Shown here piece by piece: positions 33,058-41,265 of a DNA stretch of 42,357 nucleotides (its first letter is position 1; every line of letters starts with the position of its first letter). The notes under the pieces were generated by a model, which was not told the origin of the DNA, ran no database searches, and saw only the letters and a program-made list of their open reading frames with translations. The position numbers and the translations under genes are program-made. This DNA comes from Desulfonema limicola (GTDB lineage Bacteria; Desulfobacterota; Desulfobacteria; Desulfobacterales; RPRI01), in the NCBI GenBank assembly GCA_020723255.1, contig DYJH01000005.1, positions 2,437 to 44,793 of the forward strand, given 5' to 3'.

Positions 33058-33350
33058 ACGCTATTATCTCCTGTAATAAAAATTGTTATTAGCAAATAAA
33101 TAACTAACAAAAAAACATATAAAGGTCAAAGGTGTAAAAAACAACAAAATCAAAAATATCCCATCGAATACATAAGCTGCAAATTCATTTGATAATTCAT
33201 AAAGAATAATATATAAAACTTACCCTTGCCATTACCTGTATTTTTTATTTAAAGAGCATTAATATTGGAGGCGTATAAGGAGTGTTATATAAGGTTCTTA
33301 AAGATAAGAAGAGATGATGTCAAACGTTTCTATGAAAAGAGGAGGTAAAA
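33058..33350. other. Intergenic region without recognised gene
   Basis: AT-rich divergent spacer between the radical SAM gene and the lysine-rich small gene. I see no gene, RNA or strong promoter; only the ribosome site of the next gene at its end. Confidence 0.5.
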
Positions 33351-33452
33351 ATGGGAAAATCAATGGATATCAAAAAAGAAGGCAAAAAGAAACCGGCTAA
33401 AACAATAAAGGAAAAAAAGCAGGAAAAAAAAGAGAAGAAAAAAGAAAAATAA
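33351..33452 (+). CDS. Small lysine-rich protein (33 residues)
   Basis: ATG at 33351 follows a strong AGGAGGT at proper spacing and opens a 33-codon frame ending TAA at 33450-33452. The product begins MGKSMDIKKEGKKKPAKTIK and continues with Lys/Glu/Gln only; about half of its residues are lysine. I recall similar annotated hypotheticals beginning MGKSxDxKK in other Desulfobacterota, so it is likely real, but that memory is not a search. Its charge suggests nucleic acid binding or an unstructured peptide. The amidohydrolase gene starts 27 bases downstream. Confidence 0.65.
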   Translation: MGKSMDIKKEGKKKPAKTIKEKKQEKKEKKKEK

Positions 33453-33479
33453 AAAAATGTTGTTTTAGGAGATATGTAA

Positions 33480-34385
33480 TTGAATGAATTGTATGGTGTA
33501 AGACCGAAGCACATTGTAGATACTCATACCCACATTTTTGAAGAGGAATACCGTGAAAGATATATTGAAGAAACCTTTTCCATAGATTTTTCAATCGAGT
33601 TAAACTTCAAGCGCGGAGCCGACGGAACATTGGATGGCCTTTCAAAATCTGCTGATGTGAATGGCATATCAAAATACTTCATTCTCCCTGTTGTAAAAGA
33701 TCCGAGAAAAATAGAACACATAAATGATTATTACTACAGGGAGAGTAAAAGAGATCAGCGTGCTGTTTTTTGCGGAACGCTGCATCCGGATCATCCGCGC
33801 TTGGATGAAATACTGGCTGACCTTAAGTCAAAAAATGCAAAGATGATAAAGCTTCACAGCGTTTTCCAGCGTTTTAATATTACTGCCCGCCAGTCTCTGA
33901 AGTTTTTTGAAAAAATTGTTAAGGCAGACTTTCCCGTAATATTTGACACTTCCCGGGTACCTCCGAAATATCTTACAAATGATGATTTGCCGGAATATTA
34001 TGCCAATCCAAGCAAATTGCTTAAGCTGCACGATATATTGCCCGAGTTGAAAATTGTTGCCGCTCACGGCGGGGGCCTTTTTGTTTACGATTTTGAACGC
34101 AAGAATTTAATCGACAGCGGTATTTATATCGAACTGTCCAGCAGTTACTATAATTGCGACTGGCCGCGAAATGATTATGAGGTCAGTCTCGAAAATTTCA
34201 TTTACATGTTGAATAATCATAATCAGGATAAACTACTCTTCGGTACAGATTCTCCGTGGCAGGACCAGAAAGCTGATATAGAAAAAATCATTAAATTGCA
34301 TGAAACGGGTAAAATTACAAAAGAACAGCTTGAAAACATCTTTTGGAAAAACGCCAATAGTCTTTTTGACCTTGGATTGGAATAA
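33480..34385 (+). CDS. Amidohydrolase family protein (COG2159-like)
   Basis: This 301-residue protein starts at TTG, with TTAGGAGAT nine bases upstream; an overlapping ATG at 33484 is out of frame and closes at once. Metal-binding elements of amidohydrolase-2 proteins are present: HTHIF near residue 16, KLHSVFQRF in the middle, VAAHGGG near 199 and GTDSPW near 256. Relatives include decarboxylases such as ACMSD and many uncharacterised hydrolases. It may be co-transcribed with the lysine-rich small gene. Substrate unknown. Confidence 0.85.
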   Translation: MNELYGVRPKHIVDTHTHIFEEEYRERYIEETFSIDFSIELNFKRGADGTLDGLSKSADVNGISKYFILPVVKDPRKIEHINDYYYRESKRDQRAVFCGTLHPDHPRLDEILADLKSKNAKMIKLHSVFQRFNITARQSLKFFEKIVKADFPVIFDTSRVPPKYLTNDDLPEYYANPSKLLKLHDILPELKIVAAHGGGLFVYDFERKNLIDSGIYIELSSSYYNCDWPRNDYEVSLENFIYMLNNHNQDKLLFGTDSPWQDQKADIEKIIKLHETGKITKEQLENIFWKNANSLFDLGLE

Positions 34386-34390
34386 CAGAG

Positions 34391-34439
34391 CGAATAGCGT
34401 ACTCCGATTCCCTCCGTTTGCTATTTGATAATATTTTTT
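34391..34439 (+). terminator. Possible terminator after the amidohydrolase gene
   Basis: CGAATAGC (34391-34398) can pair with GCTATTTG (34420-34427, one G-U), followed by six T residues at 34434-34439. The loop is long (21 bases), so the call is weak. Confidence 0.35.
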
Positions 34440-35768
34440 CTAATATTCCTGCAGTGAACCATAGCCGTGTTCCCCGTGGATGGATTGATCAAGCCCAATC
34501 ACCTCTGAATCGGCAGCGATTCTGAAACCAACAGTTTTTTCGACAAGAAAACAAATTACCAGGGTGCCTACTACAACAAACAAAATTGTAGCACCGATGC
34601 CCATCAACTGGATTGCAAGCTGGTTCCAGGCAGTCCAGATTTTATGGGTGACAGCAGAAGCATTCTGCATCCAGCTATCGCGGATAAAAAAGGAAAGCAT
34701 AATTACTCCCAGACCGCTTCCGACACCGTGTATTCCGAAACAATCCAGACTGTCATCGTAACCTAACTTCCCTTTTACGGAAAGAGCATAAAAACATACA
34801 ATAGATGATAGGGCTCCCAATACAATTGCGCCAAACGGCAGTACCGCGCCTGCAGCAGGAGTTATTGCAACAAGCCCGGCAAGTATGCCTGAAGCAAATC
34901 CGAGGGCTGTGGCCTTGCGGAACTTAATGACCTCTATGATGAGCCACATCAAGGCGCCGCTTGCGGCAGAAACCTGTGTCATGGTCAGCGCTCGGGCAGT
35001 ATCCAGCCCGCTGTGTACTGTCGAACCGGCATTGAAGCCAAACCAGCCAACCCATAAAAGTCCGGCGCCTGTCAAGGTCATTACCAGATTATTAGGGGCC
35101 ATTGGTGTTTTTGGATATCCTTGCCTGGGTCCCAGAAATATTGCTACTATAAGGGCGCTGAATCCGGCGGAAACGTGTATCACAAGACCTCCTGCAAGGT
35201 CTATAACACCGGTTGCTCCTGCATTATAAAGCCATCCGTCCGAGGCCCATACCCAGTGGCACAACGGACAGTAAATAAAAAGCATCCACAGGATTATAAA
35301 TGCGATGTAGCCGCGAAAATATACACGTTCAGCCAGCGCCCCGCTGATCAAAGCAGGAGCAATGATTGCGAACTTGCCCTGGAACATGGCAAGCACATAT
35401 TCAGGCACCCCTTTTACAATTACGTCATCAATGCCTTTGAGTAAAAAATATTTATTGTCCCATCCGGCAAAGCCGCCAAGGATATTAGAACCGAATGCGA
35501 TACTGTAACCGCACACTACCCAGAGAACGCCGATAACAGCCATTGATACAAAACTGTGCATCATGGTGCTAAGCACGTTTTTTGTTCTCACCAGCCCCCC
35601 GTAAAACATAGCGAGGCCTGGAACCATCAGAAGCACGAGTGCGGTTGAAGTTAGCATCCATGCGGTTGTGCCTGTATCCACAGGCATATTCTCGGATGCA
35701 TAACTAATTTGTGGAGTTAAAGCAAAAAAAAGTGAAACGACAGCGGTCTGAAAGTATTTCTTATTCAT
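34440..35768 (-). CDS. amt: Ammonium transporter
   Basis: This 442-residue protein has a signal-like N-terminus (MNKKYFQTAVVSLFFALTPQISYA) as in E. coli AmtB, followed by eleven membrane segments. Family motifs include MLTSTALVLLMVPGLAMFYGGLVR, CPLCHWVWASDGWL, GGLVIHVSAGFSALIVA (first of the twin histidines) and CFGIHGVGSGLGV (second). It conducts ammonium across the inner membrane. No glnK (PII) gene is adjacent, unlike the common glnK-amt pair. A good sigma-54 promoter lies upstream (35831-35846), which fits nitrogen control by an NtrC-type activator. AGGAATAAG precedes the ATG. Confidence 0.95.
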   Translation of the reverse strand: MNKKYFQTAVVSLFFALTPQISYASENMPVDTGTTAWMLTSTALVLLMVPGLAMFYGGLVRTKNVLSTMMHSFVSMAVIGVLWVVCGYSIAFGSNILGGFAGWDNKYFLLKGIDDVIVKGVPEYVLAMFQGKFAIIAPALISGALAERVYFRGYIAFIILWMLFIYCPLCHWVWASDGWLYNAGATGVIDLAGGLVIHVSAGFSALIVAIFLGPRQGYPKTPMAPNNLVMTLTGAGLLWVGWFGFNAGSTVHSGLDTARALTMTQVSAASGALMWLIIEVIKFRKATALGFASGILAGLVAITPAAGAVLPFGAIVLGALSSIVCFYALSVKGKLGYDDSLDCFGIHGVGSGLGVIMLSFFIRDSWMQNASAVTHKIWTAWNQLAIQLMGIGATILFVVVGTLVICFLVEKTVGFRIAADSEVIGLDQSIHGEHGYGSLQEY

Positions 35769-35830
35769 AATCTTATTCCTATCGTTGCATTTTGTTATAT
35801 TAAATACGAAAAAAATAAATAAAGAAATAG

Positions 35831-35846
35831 AGCAAGTAACGTACCA
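35831..35846 (-). promoter_or_regulatory. Sigma-54 promoter for amt
   Basis: On the minus strand TGGTACGTTACTTGCT has GG and GC separated by ten bases and one mismatch to TGGCAC-N5-TTGCW. The predicted start near 35820 leaves a leader of about 50 bases before the amt ATG. Sigma-54 control of amt is well established in proteobacteria. Confidence 0.75.
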
Positions 35847-36090
35847 TGAGCTTTACAAAAAATAAGATAAAATTATAATAAATAGTTATGCTGTTATTGT
35901 ATGAAAATACAGGCTGGAAATCTCATGAAATAATTACAACTATGTATAGTAATCAGAGGATATATTTTCAATATTGTAATAATTGACGTGCTTTTTGCAT
36001 TTTCAAAAATAATTTGATATAAGAACCTCAAGTGTTGCGTAGCTGAACAGAAAACTAGAAATCAACAGCAGATGTTTTAAGGAGGCATTA
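35847..36090. other. Divergent spacer between amt and the dehydratase-like operon
   Basis: With the amt promoter, this makes up the 322-base gap 35769-36090. It is AT-rich with no gene visible. The only promoter-like signal for the plus strand is the sigma-54-like site at 35983-35999, and AAGGAGG precedes the ATG at 36091. Confidence 0.5.
35983..35999 (+). promoter_or_regulatory. Possible sigma-54-like promoter of the dehydratase-like operon
   Basis: TTGACGTGCTTTTTGCA has TTGCA at -12 and the right ten-base spacing, but GA instead of GG at -24. The start would be about 80 bases before the first ATG. No better sigma-70 promoter was seen. Confidence 0.3.
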
Positions 36091-37230
36091 ATGGAAGCAA
36101 TCAACAAAATCAAAGCACACATTATGTCCGGGTTAAATGATTTAATACAGGCAAAAGAACGGGGAATTAAAATTATTGGTTATTTGCCCGGGGGTTATTT
36201 TCCGGAAGAGCTTGCAATAGCTGCCGGAGCAATGCCTGTATGCATGATCCGTGGCGGAAATCATGCTTGTGTTGAAGCTTCTATAGCCTATATAGACCGA
36301 TGGCTGGATACCTTTTATCGCGCCCAGATAGGTTCCGGTGTTTCAGGTACGGATCCGTATTATAATATAATTGATGTCCTGATCGCTCCGATAACTGATA
36401 GTAACAACAGGGCGCTTTCCGATACTCTCGATTATCATACGGATATAGATATATTCCCCTTTGGTGTTCCCCATAAAAAAGAAGAATCAGGTTACCTGTA
36501 CTATCTTCATGGCTTAAAAAGAGTTAAGATAAAATTAGAACAGTTAACAGGGGTGGAGATTACTAAAGAGCGGCTCAAGGAAGCCATTTTGCTATGTAAT
36601 AAAGAAAGGGAGCTTTTAAAAAAGATAAGTCTGATGCGAAAAACAGAGACCGTGCCAATAACCTCCAAAGACTTTGTGATGATTAATCATGCCGCTATGA
36701 TAATTGATAAAAAGGTGCTTATAAGATACCTGGAATCACTTATTCAGGAATTGCAGGAAGCGGATTCAGTCAATTCAAAGGGACCCCGGCTCCTACTGAC
36801 AGGATCGACTCTTGCAATGGGCGATGGCAAGATACTGGATCTGATTGAAGAGGCGGGCGGAAAGGTGGTTATTGAAGAATTTGCTGAGGGGATCAAGTTT
36901 TATTGGCAAAATGTAAAAACTACCGGCGATCCAATAGAGGCTCTGGCTCAGGCTTATTTTACGGACCGTATTGTACCGGCCTGGTTCAGGCCGGCCGGTG
37001 AGCGGCTGAACCATTTGGTTCAACTGGCAAAGGATTTTTCCGTAGATGGCGTTATCTGGTACCAGTTAATGTACAGAGAGTCTTATAAAATTGAGTCTTA
37101 TTATTTTCCCGAAATACTTGAGAAAGAAACAGGCCTTTCCATGCTTACATTAGAATCCGATTATGACCCCTCCGAAATCGGGCAGATGCGGACACGCATT
37201 GAAACCTATCTTGAAAGCATAAGGGGGTGA
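36091..37230 (+). CDS. HgdB/BcrC-like (beta-type) subunit lacking the cluster cysteines
   Basis: At 379 residues it matches the length of HgdB of 2-hydroxyglutaryl-CoA dehydratase and aligns along its length: IGYLPGGYFPEELAIAAGAMP (29-49), the region VLIAPITDSNNRALSD (96-111), a helical middle and the C-terminal EIGQMRTRIETYLESI. HgdB has cysteines in FYCTIAQQ, TPVLCDT and MQFCDPE; here the aligned stretches read DTFYRAQ, APITDS and YQLMYRES. The only cysteines are C51, C60 and C169. It therefore probably cannot bind the usual 4Fe-4S cluster and may be structural or substrate-binding. AAGGAGG precedes the ATG. First gene of a five-gene block. Alignment is by eye against remembered sequences. 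Confidence 0.85.
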   Translation: MEAINKIKAHIMSGLNDLIQAKERGIKIIGYLPGGYFPEELAIAAGAMPVCMIRGGNHACVEASIAYIDRWLDTFYRAQIGSGVSGTDPYYNIIDVLIAPITDSNNRALSDTLDYHTDIDIFPFGVPHKKEESGYLYYLHGLKRVKIKLEQLTGVEITKERLKEAILLCNKERELLKKISLMRKTETVPITSKDFVMINHAAMIIDKKVLIRYLESLIQELQEADSVNSKGPRLLLTGSTLAMGDGKILDLIEEAGGKVVIEEFAEGIKFYWQNVKTTGDPIEALAQAYFTDRIVPAWFRPAGERLNHLVQLAKDFSVDGVIWYQLMYRESYKIESYYFPEILEKETGLSMLTLESDYDPSEIGQMRTRIETYLESIRG

Positions 37231-37235
37231 TTATA

Positions 37236-38660
37236 ATGGCTTATTATCATGAACTTCTTAAGCTTTGTGCATTTGATGAAACTGAAATAGTCAGCCAAAA
37301 GGAAAGGATTGAAAGAACCTTTCAAATACTGGAATTAGGTCCAGCCGATATGGAAAAAGCCGTGGCACGGATCCAAAAATATTTTGACACCCGACTTATG
37401 GGCGTACGAAAAGCTATTGGCGTATGGTTTAAAGAACTTTTTGATCTTATTCTTTGCCGTTATGAGGGTAAAAAAATCATATACTATGGATATCCCCCGT
37501 TCCAATATATTGGTCTGGCAATTAAGGCTGCGGCAAAGTCAAAAAACGATTTTTACGTGGGTTGCCCTGAAGCTATTGTGTCTCAAACACTAGGTCAATT
37601 CTTCCATAAACTTGTGCCTGTGCTGGAGGCTGGAGAAGGGGCGGGATTGCCGCCCGGGCATGCCATGTGCTCACTGCTGCAGGTGAAGGTAGGAGCTCTT
37701 GAAAAAGGGATTATACCGATTCCGGATCTTTCTATTGCAACCAGTTATTTCTGTGATATGGGGCCTAAGGCCGATGAACTCATGCAATATAAGTACGGTT
37801 ATCCTGTCGAATATATCGATAGCTGTCTGGATTCGCCGTGGGGATTGTGGCCTGAGTATGATCATGAGACTGTCAGATATTTGGGCGCACAACTCGATAA
37901 ATTGTTTTGTACGCTAAAAAATATGTTCGGAATAGAAATAAACGATTATGTATGGCAGCAGGGAAGACTCATAGCCGGAAGGCTCTATAAGGCCATAAAC
38001 AAATTGACCAGGTATTTAACAGCCGATCCGGTGCCTCTGGGTGTGGCTGATTCTGAATTGATATTGAATTTCCCGATAGGCTGTACAGGAAGCGTAATGG
38101 ACGAAGGCGCAGAAGCCATTGAGATACTGGCTGATGAAATAGGAAAGCGTGTGCAAAAAGGGATCGGTGTTGTTTCGAAAGGAAGCCCAAGAGTTCTTAT
38201 AGTCTTACAGAGCATATCAGATCCCGCTGTTAATCGCCTTATAGAAGATGTGGGCCTTGCGGTACCGACTACAATGGCTTTATTGCCGCCTCCTCCTGAG
38301 CCTGAGTCATATCCTTTTTCCACCCTTGGTGAAAAAAGGGCGGAGAAAGCTATGTTCGGCGGCGCCTATCACAGCACCTACGGCATGGTTAAAAGAATTG
38401 AAGCGAGCTTAAAATATGCTCATGTAGATGGAATTATTTACAATTATCCATTCAGTTGCCGTCCCTTTGTGTGCAGCAACAAACTTACAAAACTTCATAT
38501 AGAAAAAGAAACCGGACTGCCGACGCTCCTTTTAGATATGGATCCTCAAGATGAGCGGAATTACTCTCAAGGATCGATGCGAACACGTCTTGAAGCATTT
38601 GCCGAAATGCTAAAGCAAGAAAAGTTGCGGCATAAAAAATCAGACATTAAATCATTATAG
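37236..38660 (+). CDS. HgdA/BcrB-like (alpha-type) 2-hydroxyacyl-CoA dehydratase/benzoyl-CoA reductase subunit 1
   Basis: The ATG at 37236 is chosen because AAGGGGGTGA lies seven bases upstream; a GTG at 37227 lies inside that site. The 474 residues match HgdA (about 477). Predicted 4Fe-4S ligands are C145 (GHAMCSLL), C173 (SYFCDMGPKA) and C408 (YPFSCRPFVC), the last aligning with HYNRSCKPW of HgdA. The end NYSQGSMRTRLEAFAEML aligns with NFNAAQYETRVQGLVEAM. Extra cysteines C11, C110, C283 and C413 are also shared with the second copy. The family uses ATP-driven electron injection from an activator to make a ketyl radical (dehydratases) or reduce an aromatic ring. The substrate is not visible. 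Confidence 0.88.
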   Translation: MAYYHELLKLCAFDETEIVSQKERIERTFQILELGPADMEKAVARIQKYFDTRLMGVRKAIGVWFKELFDLILCRYEGKKIIYYGYPPFQYIGLAIKAAAKSKNDFYVGCPEAIVSQTLGQFFHKLVPVLEAGEGAGLPPGHAMCSLLQVKVGALEKGIIPIPDLSIATSYFCDMGPKADELMQYKYGYPVEYIDSCLDSPWGLWPEYDHETVRYLGAQLDKLFCTLKNMFGIEINDYVWQQGRLIAGRLYKAINKLTRYLTADPVPLGVADSELILNFPIGCTGSVMDEGAEAIEILADEIGKRVQKGIGVVSKGSPRVLIVLQSISDPAVNRLIEDVGLAVPTTMALLPPPPEPESYPFSTLGEKRAEKAMFGGAYHSTYGMVKRIEASLKYAHVDGIIYNYPFSCRPFVCSNKLTKLHIEKETGLPTLLLDMDPQDERNYSQGSMRTRLEAFAEMLKQEKLRHKKSDIKSL

Positions 38661-38767
38661 CTTATTGCCGATTTTTTTGAGAGGTTTTTGATATATATTT
38701 TGTTGGAAATAGAGTTTCAAGTAAACCTTAATACTGCCAATCATTAAAGGAGGGTATAACCATAACA

Positions 38768-39826
38768 ATGGAAACAAAACGAGAAGCCAAAAGCGATGTG
38801 CAGTTATTCGAAGACATGAGCCATTCAGACAAACTACCCGGAAACACTGATTTCATGGAGGATTACGCAAATCTTATCATGGGTGAGTCAGAAGGTTACG
38901 ATTTTTGTTTAGTCCCTAATTTCTGGCACATCGGGGGAGGAAAGAAGGGTAAATGGCGGGTAGACGATGCTTTAATGGTTCAAACCACTTTTTTGATGTT
39001 GCCAAAGAACCAACGAGGCAGGATGAAAGATAATAACTTCATCGGTAACCGCCTGGATCCTACAGAATGGACAGGCGATTATTCAATCAAGCAGGAGAAT
39101 GATAAAATAATCTGGCAGAGGGATAACATCCGATATATTTCTCGTCCTCCCTACTGGGAAATTAAAGGAAATCATATGGGTGTTGCCTACGATCTGATTA
39201 TTGGAGGTATGGGTAATGCTACCCGTACTTTCGGAGCATGGTCAGACCTTGCTAAAACAGGCCGGGCCGGTTATGATCAGCGCTGCTGGGCAGAAGGCAC
39301 TATAACTGTTGGGGGCAAGACATATAAGCTTGAAAAGGGCTATGCCATTCATGAAAGGCTGACTTTTGGCGAACACTATGACCCCATGGAATCCATGCTT
39401 ACGCCCTACTACTGGGTAGTGGGCATGAACGAGTCGTTGCAGATATATTTCTTTACCCTGCCTGGCGAGGGAATAAGTTTCGGCCGGATATATATGGATG
39501 GAAAAGAAATTCCCTTTGGACAGGGCGAGATCACAATAGATGAGCTGGAATTGTGGACAGACCCTAAAACCAGCATGCAAGTTCCCATACGCTGGCATGT
39601 TAATATGAACTCGGCAGGTGGTATTGTGGACATGTATATGGCCGCAGGAGGAAGGGGAATCTTTTGTTTCTTATCTCGCACGGGCTATACCGTGCGTTAC
39701 CCGTTCATGGCGCAAACTAATGTCCGCATCTTTGTCCCTGATGGAAATAACCTTCTAATAAATGATATGATAACCTATGTGGAGTGGGGCAGAGCAGCCA
39801 TGCCATTGGAGGGAGGAGTTCCTTAA
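38768..39826 (+). CDS. Uncharacterised beta-rich protein, possibly CrtC/AttH lipocalin-like
   Basis: I do not recognise this 352-residue protein with confidence. It has no signal peptide or membrane segment, is rich in Trp, Gly and Tyr, and shows a two-part beta pattern. Possible hallmarks are LVPNFWHIGGGKKGKWRVDD (26-residue region near 45-70), ISRPPYWEIKG, a GYAIHERLTFG element near 198-208 that recalls the GxGYxxHxWG stretch of carotenoid 1,2-hydratase/AttH proteins, and WHVNMNSAGGIVDMYM. If right, it is a cytoplasmic double-lipocalin fold that may bind or hydrate a hydrophobic substrate. A GGAGGG site lies 13 bases before the ATG, longer than ideal. It sits between the two alpha-type subunit genes, 107 bases after the first and 20 before the second, implying a role in the same pathway. 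Confidence 0.7.
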   Translation: METKREAKSDVQLFEDMSHSDKLPGNTDFMEDYANLIMGESEGYDFCLVPNFWHIGGGKKGKWRVDDALMVQTTFLMLPKNQRGRMKDNNFIGNRLDPTEWTGDYSIKQENDKIIWQRDNIRYISRPPYWEIKGNHMGVAYDLIIGGMGNATRTFGAWSDLAKTGRAGYDQRCWAEGTITVGGKTYKLEKGYAIHERLTFGEHYDPMESMLTPYYWVVGMNESLQIYFFTLPGEGISFGRIYMDGKEIPFGQGEITIDELELWTDPKTSMQVPIRWHVNMNSAGGIVDMYMAAGGRGIFCFLSRTGYTVRYPFMAQTNVRIFVPDGNNLLINDMITYVEWGRAAMPLEGGVP

Positions 39827-39846
39827 ATCTGTAGGAGATAAATAAA

Positions 39847-41265
39847 ATGACTTACTATAATGATCTGCTTAAGTTATGTGCATTTGACGAGTCCGAAATA
39901 CTCAGTCAAAAAGACCGGCTTGAAAGAACCTTCCAGATACTTGGATTAGGCCCTGCCGACTTTGAAAAAGCTGAGGCACGTGTCAATGAAAGTTTTGATA
40001 TTGAGCTTATGGGTATCAGAAAGGTTCTTGGCATATGGCTCAAAGAGCTGTTTGATGCCGTCCTTGCCAGGGAAGAAGGTAAAAAAATTATATATTTTGG
40101 ATACCCGCCTTTTCAATATACCGGTTCTGTAATCAAGACTGCCGCAGGATCAAAAAATGATTTTTATGTGGGTTGTCCCGAAATAGTTATCTGCCAGACG
40201 CTTGGCCAGATATTTGATAAACTTATACCGTTGCTTGAAGCTGGAGAAACAGCGGGATTACCGCCCGGGCATGCTATGTGCTCCTTGCTCCAGATAAAAC
40301 TTGGCGCCATAGAGAAAGGTTTTATACCTGTCCCAGACCTGTCTATCGCAACCAGTTATTTCTGCGATATGGGCCCTAAGGCAGAAGAACTGATGCAGAA
40401 TAGATATGGTTATCCTGTCGAATATGTCGATGGCAGCCTTGATTCACCCTGGGGGGCATGGCCTGATTACGACCGTGAGACTGTTTATTATCTGGGAGGA
40501 CAGGTTAACCGGCTTTTTGGAACCCTTAAAGACAAATTCGGGCTTGAAATCAACGAGAAGGTATGGGAAAAGGCCGGACTGGTTTGCGGAAAGCTTTACA
40601 TGTCCATAAATGAACTGGGCAAGTATTTAACAGCCGATCCCGTTCCGCTTAGCGTGGCTGATACTGAATTGATATTGGGCATTCCTACGGCTTGTACTGG
40701 TATTGCTGTGGAAGAAGGTCCGGAAGCCATTAGGATCCTTGCTGAAGAAGTAGGGAAAAGAGTTGAAAAAGGAACAGGGGTTGTTCCCAAAGGAAGTCCC
40801 AGAGTCGTCATCCTCTTGCAAAGCTTATCCGATACTGCCGTTAACCACCTGATTGAGGAAGCGGGCATGGCAGTGCCCCTTACCATGGTTATGTTGCCTC
40901 CTGTGCGGCCTCCCGAACCATATCCTTATCCGACCCTTGGTGAAAAAAGAGCTGAACAGGCTATGTTTACCGGCGCTTACCATAGTACTTACGGCTGGAT
41001 TAAGCGGAATATTGATAGTTTGAAGCTTGTTGATTTAGACGGTGTAATCTATTCTTATCCATTCAGTTGCCGTCCGATAGTATGTACAAGCAAGCTGACA
41101 AAACTGGAAATTGAAAAAGAGACAGGACTTCCTACTCTTTTGTTGGAACTGGATATTTATGACAAGCGGAATTATTCCATAGCTTCATTGCGAACACGTC
41201 TTGAAGCATTTGCCGAAATGCTGAAGGCAAAAAAAGCTCAGGTTAATAAGGAAAAGGCCAAATGA
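39847..41265 (+). CDS. HgdA/BcrB-like (alpha-type) subunit 2, close paralogue of subunit 1
   Basis: This 472-residue protein aligns with the product of 37236-38660 without a single gap; about three quarters of the first 200 residues are identical by my count. C145, C173 and C408, the predicted cluster ligands, are conserved, as are C11, C110, C283 and C413; C74, C197 and C225 of copy 1 are not. AGGAG lies ten bases before the ATG. The stop overlaps the activator start (ATGA). The paralogues may form an alpha-alpha' heterodimer in which one copy replaces the electron-relay role lost by the beta-type subunit, or two isoenzymes sharing the other parts (both inference). Confidence 0.88.
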   Translation: MTYYNDLLKLCAFDESEILSQKDRLERTFQILGLGPADFEKAEARVNESFDIELMGIRKVLGIWLKELFDAVLAREEGKKIIYFGYPPFQYTGSVIKTAAGSKNDFYVGCPEIVICQTLGQIFDKLIPLLEAGETAGLPPGHAMCSLLQIKLGAIEKGFIPVPDLSIATSYFCDMGPKAEELMQNRYGYPVEYVDGSLDSPWGAWPDYDRETVYYLGGQVNRLFGTLKDKFGLEINEKVWEKAGLVCGKLYMSINELGKYLTADPVPLSVADTELILGIPTACTGIAVEEGPEAIRILAEEVGKRVEKGTGVVPKGSPRVVILLQSLSDTAVNHLIEEAGMAVPLTMVMLPPVRPPEPYPYPTLGEKRAEQAMFTGAYHSTYGWIKRNIDSLKLVDLDGVIYSYPFSCRPIVCTSKLTKLEIEKETGLPTLLLELDIYDKRNYSIASLRTRLEAFAEMLKAKKAQVNKEKAK

